Part shown: piece after piece, positions 7,840 through 14,124 of the stretch
Layout: every line of letters begins with the position of its first letter
Numbering within the stretch: position 1 is the first letter of the stretch
Origin: JBMYYE01 sp049609065
Lineage (GTDB): Bacteria; Pseudomonadota; Alphaproteobacteria; Rhodobacterales; Rhodobacteraceae
DNA length: 18,917 nt
NCBI GenBank assembly: GCA_049609065.1
Contig: JBMYYE010000042.1
Coordinates: 1-18,917, forward strand
Direction of reading: 5' to 3'
Made by a program: the position numbers and the translations under genes
The notes under the pieces: model-generated
Told to the model about the DNA's origin: nothing
Databases searched by the model: none
Seen by the model: only the letters and a program-made list of their open reading frames with translations

Positions 7840-9279
7840 TTATATCCTCAACAACGATTGCAGCATATCATCCGCGGCTTGAATGACACGTGCATTAGCC
7901 GCATACGCATTCTCAATAAGCAACAATTTCTGCATTTCTTGATCCGTATCCACACCACCAGCAAGCTCCTCTGCCTTAAAACTATCGCGATACTGAAGAG
8001 CATATTTATGCTCTGAGGACCCCGCCTCCTTTTGGCCTGACACATCAGTAACAAAAATATCCGCCAACCCTGAGAGAGAAAGGGCCGTTTGCCCGAGCGT
8101 GGTTGAACTTGGCAATACCGATGCGCGCAAGCTCTCTCCTAAATTTGTTAAAATGGTACTGTCGAGAAGAGGACCCGACGCCACGTTTAGGCCCGTTCGG
8201 ATTTTAGTAGGGCTACCACCTTGCTGTGGATCGATCAAAGCGTTCAGCTCCAACCGCTGCGACAAACCCAACTCATTTATTGCCACATACTGTGACTGAT
8301 TATCCGTAAATATCCCTGCGTCTGCAGGCCCCAAAGAGGGATCAACACTTGCGGATTGGAAACGATCAATCAAATTCCCAGCAAAACTATCAATTTGCGC
8401 TTGTGCAGTGACTGCCAAATCATCTCGAATAGAAAATTGTGCTGCAATCCCTCCTCCTGAAAAGGGATTATTGGGTCTAGAAAAATCTACGGGATCTCCA
8501 TCAATTACCAAATTTGATAGCCCCATTGTGGGGCTTTGGTAAGGCGTCATTCCACTTGCCGCGGTAAATTCAATATCGGCCACGCGCCCGTCCAAAAGCG
8601 CTGTTCCCGTTTCCGTATAAATAGCAATTTCGCCTTCAGGGCGTGCGTATGTTTTCATCGGCACAAGGTGTGACAGCTGATCCAACACTTGCTGCCGCTG
8701 ATCAAGCAAAGACAGGGTCGATACATCCGACGGGGATCCAACCCTTATTGCATGATTTAAGTCTTTGATCTTCTGCAGCCCCATTGTCAGGGCATTTACA
8801 TCCTCACTGATTTGCTGATCTGCCCGTCCCCGCTCACTTTGTACCGCTTGGGAAATGTTTTGCACCTGTATCGTCAAGCTCTTGGCCGCGGATGCAACGG
8901 CATCCAAGCGGCTTTCCAAATCAGGTCGGCTTTCTGCCTGGATTAAGGCCGCATCTAGGTCAGATACACGCTGTGCCAATGATCCAAACTCTTGGGGTTG
9001 TCCAATCGCCGTTTCGATCACAGCATGGAACTGTGATGTTTGCTGATGAAATGCAGAATAGGCATCATGTTTCCGCCTGTCCTCGACAACCTGCAAATCC
9101 ACTTCGCGCTGAACCGCAGATATTTGAACGCCGCCAAAACGATCAGACGTCACGACAAGTTCACGGCGGCCGTATCCATCTACATTCGCATTCGCCAGGT
9201 TGCTTGATACATTCTCAACCGAACGTGCCATTGCAGACAAGCCAGACATGGCATTTGAGAGGGAGGAGGAAATCGACAT
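7840..9279 (-). CDS. flgK: Flagellar hook-associated protein FlgK (HAP1)
   Basis: This 479-residue protein has the rod/hook N-terminal motif (MSISSSLSNAMSGLSAMARSVENVSSNLANANVDGYGRR) and the matching C-terminal helix (457-479, NAYAANARVIQAADDMLQSL). These pair in the D0/D1 region. The middle (about 110-430) is the variable HAP1 region with a coiled-coil stretch near 120-190 (VASAAKSLTIQVQNISQAVQ). FlgK is the first hook-filament junction protein, exported by the flagellar type III system. The ATG is preceded by AGGGG, and the gene lies 14 bases after flgE. The order flgE-flgK-flgL on one transcript matches assembly order at the hook tip. Confidence 0.93.
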   Translation of the reverse strand: MSISSSLSNAMSGLSAMARSVENVSSNLANANVDGYGRRELVVTSDRFGGVQISAVQREVDLQVVEDRRKHDAYSAFHQQTSQFHAVIETAIGQPQEFGSLAQRVSDLDAALIQAESRPDLESRLDAVASAAKSLTIQVQNISQAVQSERGRADQQISEDVNALTMGLQKIKDLNHAIRVGSPSDVSTLSLLDQRQQVLDQLSHLVPMKTYARPEGEIAIYTETGTALLDGRVADIEFTAASGMTPYQSPTMGLSNLVIDGDPVDFSRPNNPFSGGGIAAQFSIRDDLAVTAQAQIDSFAGNLIDRFQSASVDPSLGPADAGIFTDNQSQYVAINELGLSQRLELNALIDPQQGGSPTKIRTGLNVASGPLLDSTILTNLGESLRASVLPSSTTLGQTALSLSGLADIFVTDVSGQKEAGSSEHKYALQYRDSFKAEELAGGVDTDQEMQKLLLIENAYAANARVIQAADDMLQSLLRI

Positions 9280-9293
9280 CTAACCCCTCAGAC

Positions 9294-10595
9294 CTAGCGC
9301 TTAATGTTGGTGGTTTCTTGCAACATTTCATCAACGGTTTGGATAACCTTGGCGTTTGATGAATACGCACGCTGTGTTTGGATCATCCGTGTCAGCTCTG
9401 CCGCTACATCTGTGGAGGATTCTTCGCGCGCATAGCCAACAATTTCACCTGTTGGTCCACCGCCCGCATCCCATAAAAAGAATGATCCACTCTCTGGTGA
9501 GATTTGATAGGTTTGGCCACTGCTGGTCTCAAGCCCGTTTGCATTTTGCACATCCGCCAAAGGCACCTGATAGATGCGGCGCGTAAACCCAGCATCATAA
9601 ACAGCATGCAAGAACCCATTTTGATCGATCTTAACTGATTTCATATTCCCGACTGGCGATCCATTTTTTGTAATCGCGCCGGGCGCAAAGCTACTTGAGA
9701 GCTGGCTGATGCCACCCGTATGGCCATATGTCCCGATCCCCATTGTGATTGGCCCGCCCGCCATACTCAGGCTAAGATCCCCCGTGACCGCATCATATGT
9801 CCCGCCAGAAACGGCCGTCACATTGGCAAGTGTACCGCCAAGCGTTTGGGAATCGTTAAACTGCAACGTGAATTCAGCAATTTTTGCGCCTGCTGACGCA
9901 GAATCGTAAATCTCCATGGTCCATTCATTGCCATACCCTGTTACAGGAATGGTTGGCGTAAACTCTACTTTCACGCTTTCTGGTGTGCCAAGGTTTCCAA
10001 AATACTCCAACGTCAACGCACGCGGATCCCCTGATGACCCTGCTTCCGTTTCCACAGCGGGCAAATTCAAACCAAGGGACATATTGGTTGTCGGATCCCC
10101 TGCATATTGGTTAAGCCCAACTTGAATAGGTTCTAGCGCTGACACGGAATCGCGAGGATAATTCCCAACACTGCCGTCTGGGTTCATAGGCCACCCCATC
10201 AATGCCATGCCACTTTCAGATATGAGATAGCCTTCCTCATTGGGTCGAAACGACCCCGTCGTCATGAGGTGGAACGGGCGATCTTGGGCGCCATCTTTCA
10301 TCGACACCACAGGTGTAGCGGGTATGAAGCCACGACCTGTGACAGCAATATCCGTTGGGTTTTGAGATGTAATAAGAGGGCCGCTTTGATCAATCAGACG
10401 CGTCGTGGTCGTTCGCACGCCACCCGCAGAGTAAAGACCATCACTCCCTGAAATAACCATGGAATGAAAGTCGGCTTCTTCGCGTTTATAGCCGTAGGTT
10501 CCGGAATTCGCGATATTATCAGCGATCGTCGCCAAACGTGTTGCGTTGGCATTTAAGCCAGAAACACCCGCATTGAGGGAGGAGGATATAGTCAT
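9294..10595 (-). CDS. flgE: Flagellar hook protein FlgE
   Basis: This 433-residue protein carries the axial-protein N-terminus (MTISSSLNAGVSGLNANATRLATIADNIANSGTYGYKREEADF) and a C-terminal helix with the same signature (409-433, RAYSSNAKVIQTVDEMLQETT). Between them lie the FlgE domains, including NPTDIAVTGRGFIPA and a glycine/threonine-rich variable region (about 210-330). The hook is the flexible universal joint between rod and filament. The ATG is preceded by AAAGG at 7 bases. An 89-base gap separates it from motB, larger than the other gaps in this operon, and holds a CtrA-like repeat, so a second internal promoter is possible. FlgG or FlgF are unlikely given the length and the flgK neighbour. 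Confidence 0.92.
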   Translation of the reverse strand: MTISSSLNAGVSGLNANATRLATIADNIANSGTYGYKREEADFHSMVISGSDGLYSAGGVRTTTTRLIDQSGPLITSQNPTDIAVTGRGFIPATPVVSMKDGAQDRPFHLMTTGSFRPNEEGYLISESGMALMGWPMNPDGSVGNYPRDSVSALEPIQVGLNQYAGDPTTNMSLGLNLPAVETEAGSSGDPRALTLEYFGNLGTPESVKVEFTPTIPVTGYGNEWTMEIYDSASAGAKIAEFTLQFNDSQTLGGTLANVTAVSGGTYDAVTGDLSLSMAGGPITMGIGTYGHTGGISQLSSSFAPGAITKNGSPVGNMKSVKIDQNGFLHAVYDAGFTRRIYQVPLADVQNANGLETSSGQTYQISPESGSFFLWDAGGGPTGEIVGYAREESSTDVAAELTRMIQTQRAYSSNAKVIQTVDEMLQETTNIKR

Positions 10596-10650
10596 GTTGC
10601 GCCTTTCTGATGCATCAATCCCTGTTTATCCTCTTGGTATCTTGGCTCCC

Positions 10651-10669
10651 TTAACATCCAGCTAACATC
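10651..10669. promoter_or_regulatory. CtrA-like tandem half-sites upstream of flgE
   Basis: TTAACATC (10651-10658) and CTAACATC (10662-10669) are near-identical direct repeats spaced 11 bases apart, about one helical turn. The core reads TTAA-N7-CTAA, one base from the CtrA consensus TTAA-N7-TTAA. It lies about 56-74 bases before the flgE start, a plausible activator position. No clear -10 box is evident, so this is a candidate only. Confidence 0.35.
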
Positions 10670-10684
10670 TAAAATTCGATCTAT

Positions 10685-11536
10685 TTAAGGCAGATCAGTT
10701 CGCAACAAGATGAGCTCAAGTCTGTTATTTTGAACAGCCATGGGATCTTGCGATGCAGGCTTGCGGTCCGCAAACCCACCCACGCGTTGCACACGCGGGT
10801 CGGGGAACCCTGATTTAATCAAGAGACGTCGCATGCGATCAGCACGCATAGTACTCAACTCCCACACGGGGTTTTCGCGCCGCGCACGCGGCACGGCCGC
10901 CAAATGCCCATTCACGGCCAAATCATTTTCCACCATGGAAAACACCGTCGTAAACACAGAGGCCAATGTTGATGTGATTTGCATCGGTTCATCACTGCCC
11001 TCTTTAAACAAAGGCGAGTCCGTTAGATCAAAAATCTCAATGATAAGGCCCTCATCTGTAATGCGTGATTTCACGTGACGCATGACCTCATTCATCACCA
11101 TGCTTTCGCCGCCCTTGGCCATCAAAATGTTTTGCACAGCTTCGAGTTTTTCTCTGGCCTTTTGTGCTTGCGCCTGAGCCTGAGCATCCTCTTCTTTGCC
11201 GCGTTCGCCGGATACTTTTTCGCCTGTTGCATCCTGCTTAACATTCGCCCCTTGGCCAGATTGGGAAAACTCTTCCTTATTAAAAACGGTATCCCCACTA
11301 AAGGACCCATCACCGCCCCCTGAAATACGGGCAATGGGGATGGTCGGACTAAAATAATCGGCCAAGCCTTTGCGTTGTTTTTCTGTCGTTGCATTCAACA
11401 ACCACATCAACAAAAAGAACGCCATCATCGCCGTTACGAAGTCGGCATAGGCCACTTTCCATGCGCCCCCGTGATGACCGCCTTCGATCACCTTCTTGCG
11501 CTTAATAATTATTGGAGCAAGTTCACCTTTACTCAT
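10685..11536 (-). CDS. motB: Flagellar motor stator protein MotB
   Basis: This 283-residue protein has one N-terminal membrane helix (about 29-48) with the proton-carrying aspartate at exactly D32 in AYADFVTAMMAFFLLMWLLN, as in E. coli MotB. A linker follows (about 50-145, including a QAQAQAQ repeat near 119-125). An OmpA-like peptidoglycan-binding domain covers the rest (DLTDSPLFKEGSDEP at 170-184, NGHL at 209-212, VWELSTMRADRMRRLL at 224-239, NNRLELIL at 270-277). MotB anchors the stator ring and passes protons with MotA. I chose ATG 11536 because AGGTGG sits just upstream; starting at 11605 would add 23 residues, proline-rich and unlike MotB. MotA is not in the window. The usual HTD of the binding domain is HLA here. 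Confidence 0.92.
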   Translation of the reverse strand: MSKGELAPIIIKRKKVIEGGHHGGAWKVAYADFVTAMMAFFLLMWLLNATTEKQRKGLADYFSPTIPIARISGGGDGSFSGDTVFNKEEFSQSGQGANVKQDATGEKVSGERGKEEDAQAQAQAQKAREKLEAVQNILMAKGGESMVMNEVMRHVKSRITDEGLIIEIFDLTDSPLFKEGSDEPMQITSTLASVFTTVFSMVENDLAVNGHLAAVPRARRENPVWELSTMRADRMRRLLIKSGFPDPRVQRVGGFADRKPASQDPMAVQNNRLELILLRTDLP

Positions 11537-11563
11537 ATCACCACCTATTTTCACCCACGGTTC

Positions 11564-11595
11564 TGTATAAGGGGGGGGACTTAAAGGGCGGTTAA
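11564..11595 (-). promoter_or_regulatory. CtrA box and -10 element of the motB-flgEKLI operon
   Basis: TTAA-N7-TTAA is present exactly at 11581-11595; on the minus strand it reads TTAACC-GCCCT-TTAA, the full CtrA form. A -10-like TATACA (11564-11569) follows on the minus strand, so the box occupies the -35 region as in CtrA-activated promoters. The predicted RNA start near 11557 leaves about 20 bases before ATG 11536, enough for the AGGTGG ribosome site. A run of eight C's (11571-11578 as G's on the plus strand) lies between box and -10. Confidence 0.6.
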
Positions 11596-11704
11596 TTTCA
11601 AACACATCCCTGTGACAGAATTGCGCGGCGGTTTTTCATGGCTTTCTATTTGCGCAAAGGTTCTATAAACCGCGTTTTACACATAATTAAAGGAGGCCCT
11701 GACG

Positions 11705-12724
11705 ATGGGTTACAAAATCGCAGTCGTAGGCGCGACAGGCAATGTCGGCCACGAAATGCTCAATATTTTGGCGGAACGCCAATTTCCAATCGATGAAATC
11801 GTAGCGCTCGCATCACGCCGTTCGCTCGGCACGGAAGTGAGCTTTGGCGATAAGACCCTCAAGACGAAGGACCTCGAAACGTTTGATTTCACGGGCTGGG
11901 ATATTGCGCTATTTGCAATCGGTTCTGACGCGACCAAACAATATGCCCCGATTGCCGCGAAAGCAGGCTGTTTGGTGATCGATAACTCATCGCTTTACCG
12001 CTATGATCCAGAGATCCCTTTGATCGTTCCAGAAGTGAACCCAGAGGCGATCGAAGGCTATAAAAATAAGATGATTATCGCCAATCCGAACTGTTCCACA
12101 GCCCAGATGGTTGTGGCGTTGAAACCGCTTCATGACCGCGCGAAAATCAAACGTGTTGTTGTGTCCACTTATCAGTCCGTTTCTGGCTCTGGCAAAGATG
12201 CGATTGATGAGCTTTGGAACCAAACCAAAGGCATGTATGTGCCGGGCCAAGAAGTCGCCCCAAGCGTATACCCAAAACAAATCGCGTTTAACGTGATCCC
12301 GCATATTGACGTATTTATGGACAGCGGCGACACCAAAGAAGAATGGAAAATGATCGCTGAGACGAAGAAAATCGTCGATCCTTCCATCAAAGTAACCGCA
12401 ACTTGTGTGCGTGTCCCTGTCTTTGTCGGCCACTCAGAATCAGTCAACATCGAAACCGAAGATTTCTTGGACGAAGATGAAGCGCGCGACATCTTGCGCG
12501 AAGCCCCAGGCATCATGGTGATCGACAAACGCGAAGACGGTGGCTACGTGACACCTGCGGAATGTGTGGGCGATTTTGCCACATTCATTTCCCGCATCCG
12601 CCAAGATGTGACCGTTGAAAACGGCCTCAACCTTTGGTGCGTATCTGACAACTTGCGCAAAGGTGCGGCGTTGAACGCCGTGCAAATCGCCGAAACTTAT
12701 GTGAACCGCATTTTGTCAAAATAA
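11705..12724 (+). CDS. asd: Aspartate-semialdehyde dehydrogenase
   Basis: This 339-residue cytoplasmic enzyme reduces L-aspartyl phosphate to aspartate semialdehyde with NADPH. This branch-point step leads to lysine, diaminopimelate, threonine and methionine. The Rossmann start VGATGNVGHEML (8-19), the catalytic cysteine C130 in ANPNCST, the SGSGKDA loop (160-166) and the RVPVFVGHS segment with R236 and H243 are all present, so it looks fully active. ATG 11705 has a near-perfect Shine-Dalgarno AAAGGAGG (11689-11696) at 8-base spacing, implying strong translation. It is divergent from motB and stands alone, ending at a strong terminator. No clear promoter could be picked in the 168-base divergent gap; TATAAA at 11664 lacks a matching -35. 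Confidence 0.96.
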   Translation: MGYKIAVVGATGNVGHEMLNILAERQFPIDEIVALASRRSLGTEVSFGDKTLKTKDLETFDFTGWDIALFAIGSDATKQYAPIAAKAGCLVIDNSSLYRYDPEIPLIVPEVNPEAIEGYKNKMIIANPNCSTAQMVVALKPLHDRAKIKRVVVSTYQSVSGSGKDAIDELWNQTKGMYVPGQEVAPSVYPKQIAFNVIPHIDVFMDSGDTKEEWKMIAETKKIVDPSIKVTATCVRVPVFVGHSESVNIETEDFLDEDEARDILREAPGIMVIDKREDGGYVTPAECVGDFATFISRIRQDVTVENGLNLWCVSDNLRKGAALNAVQIAETYVNRILSK

Positions 12725-12746
12725 TCGACATCATAACATTCAAATG

Positions 12747-12776
12747 AAAACGCCCGCAGGTTTTGCGGGCGTTTTT
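12747..12776. terminator. Bidirectional intrinsic terminator between asd and the acyl-CoA dehydrogenase
   Basis: A perfect GC-rich stem CGCCCGCA/TGCGGGCG (12751-12758 and 12764-12771) with a 5-base loop is flanked by four A's on the left and five T's on the right. Each strand thus sees a hairpin followed by T's. It lies 23 bases after asd and 25 bases after the end of the convergent acyl-CoA dehydrogenase gene, so it serves both. Confidence 0.92.
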
Positions 12777-12800
12777 CGTTTCTACAATTCAGTTGATCGA

Positions 12801-13958
12801 TCAAACGTCCAGTGACCGCGCGATGAGTTCCTTCATGATCTCATTCGTGCCACCATAGATCATCTGCACCCGCGCATCCGCATAAAGCCGCGCAATCGGA
12901 TATTCCATCATATAGCCATAGCCACCATGAAGTTGGAGACATTCATCCATCACTTCATTTTGCACCTGTGAGCCCCAATATTTCGCCATGGACGCGGTCG
13001 GCGCATCAAGAGTGCCTGCCTCAAGCTGTGCCAAACACTCATTGACAAATGAACGCAGAACTTCGGCCTTCGTTTTACATTCAGCAAGCTTAAAGCGCGT
13101 GTTTTGGAAATCCATCACACGGTTGCCAAAGGCTTTGCGCTCTTGCACATATTTCACGGTTTCCTCAATCGCACAATCAATGGATCCAAGCCCCATCACC
13201 GCAATCATCAACCGTTCCCAAGGCAGCTGTTTCATCAGCTGATAGAACCCTTGCCCTTCTTCGGTTCCAAGCAAATTATCCGCGGGGATTTTCACATCCT
13301 CAAAAAACAATTCAGACGTGTCATTGGCTTTCATACCAATTTTTTTGAGGTTGCGCCCGCGGGTAAACCCTTCGGCATCCGCGGTTTCCACCACCATCAA
13401 AGACACCCCCTTGGCGCCTGCATCTTTGTCGGTTTTGGCCACGACGATTACCAAATCTGCGGCTTGGCCGTTGGTGATGAAAATCTTCGATCCGTTGATC
13501 GTATAGCCATTTCCATCTTTCATCGCGGTCGTGCGCACATTCTGCAAATCGGACCCAGTGCCAGGTTCCGTCATGGCAATCGCGCCCACAAATTCACCAG
13601 ACACCAATTTCGTGAGCCACTTTTGTTTTTGCGCTTCGGTGCCATATTGCGCAATATAGTGCATCACGATGGATTGGATACCAAAACCCCAGCCACTATC
13701 GCTTTTGCGGGTCTGTTCATAGCATGTGATCGCATCAAACCCGATCCCGCCGCCAGAGCCGCCATATGCTTCGTCAATGGCACCACCCATGATGCCGTTT
13801 TCGCCCGCTTTGCGCCAAAACTCACGGTCCACGATGCCCTGTTCGTTCCACTTTTCAATGTTTGGAGAAAGCTCATCCGCGAAAAAACGGTCTACGCTTT
13901 CCGCAAACATTTTATGTTCGTCTTCGACCCACGCTGCCGTTGCAGAAAATAGAGACAT
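12801..13958 (-). CDS. Acyl-CoA dehydrogenase, long-chain (LCAD-like) type
   Basis: This 385-residue flavoenzyme makes the first double bond in acyl-CoA beta-oxidation, passing electrons to ETF. FAD/substrate motifs include AIAMTEPGTGSDLQNVRT (126-143), ITNGQAADL (161-169), ERKAFGNRVMDFQNTRFKLAE (273-293) and QLHGGYGYMMEYPIARLYADAR (342-363). The usual catalytic Glu before GTNEI is glycine here (IYGGTNEIMKELIAR; G369), as in long-chain and isovaleryl-CoA dehydrogenases. The candidate base is E248 in QLPWERLMIA, matching long-chain enzymes, which also share the GGTNEIMKELIAR ending. I chose ATG 13958 because GAGGA lies 8 bases upstream; an upstream ATG at 13973 would add five residues. Substrate chain length cannot be read from this. 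It stands alone and is divergent from the helicase. Confidence 0.92.
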   Translation of the reverse strand: MSLFSATAAWVEDEHKMFAESVDRFFADELSPNIEKWNEQGIVDREFWRKAGENGIMGGAIDEAYGGSGGGIGFDAITCYEQTRKSDSGWGFGIQSIVMHYIAQYGTEAQKQKWLTKLVSGEFVGAIAMTEPGTGSDLQNVRTTAMKDGNGYTINGSKIFITNGQAADLVIVVAKTDKDAGAKGVSLMVVETADAEGFTRGRNLKKIGMKANDTSELFFEDVKIPADNLLGTEEGQGFYQLMKQLPWERLMIAVMGLGSIDCAIEETVKYVQERKAFGNRVMDFQNTRFKLAECKTKAEVLRSFVNECLAQLEAGTLDAPTASMAKYWGSQVQNEVMDECLQLHGGYGYMMEYPIARLYADARVQMIYGGTNEIMKELIARSLDV

Positions 13959-14124
13959 CTGAGAAATCCTCATGAAATAAGTAAAGTTGGCATAACGCTA
14001 CGCCCCGTCCCCAACCGCGTCAACAGACCGCCCGAGGTGACGTTGCGACCTCTAAGCGCGCAACCGCCCCACCTTGCGGCAATTGCCCCGTGACAACAGA
14101 CGTAATTTTCCCTAGAGAAAAAAT

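Noticed and set aside
8892..9359. 155-codon plus-strand frame over flgK and flgE
   Set aside because: Antisense to conserved axial-protein coding sequence; His/Gln/Pro-rich composition reflects the codons of the opposite strand.
10685..11605. MotB starting 23 residues upstream at 11605
   Set aside because: The added part is proline-rich, lies over the CtrA box and -10 element, and lacks a ribosome site, while ATG 11536 has AGGTGG and gives D32 numbering.
11659..11687. TATAAA and CATAAT as asd -10 boxes
   Set aside because: Neither has a -35-like hexamer 16-18 bases upstream, so no asd promoter is called.
13104..13952. Long open frame (282 codons) on the plus strand
   Set aside because: It lies fully antisense to the acyl-CoA dehydrogenase gene, whose motifs are unmistakable, and its translation is rich in His, Phe and Arg without any recognisable domain.
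14000..14060. TTGACG and TAGCGT at 17-base spacing on the minus strand as an acyl-CoA dehydrogenase promoter
   Set aside because: The -10 match is only three of six bases in a GC-rich stretch, too weak to annotate.
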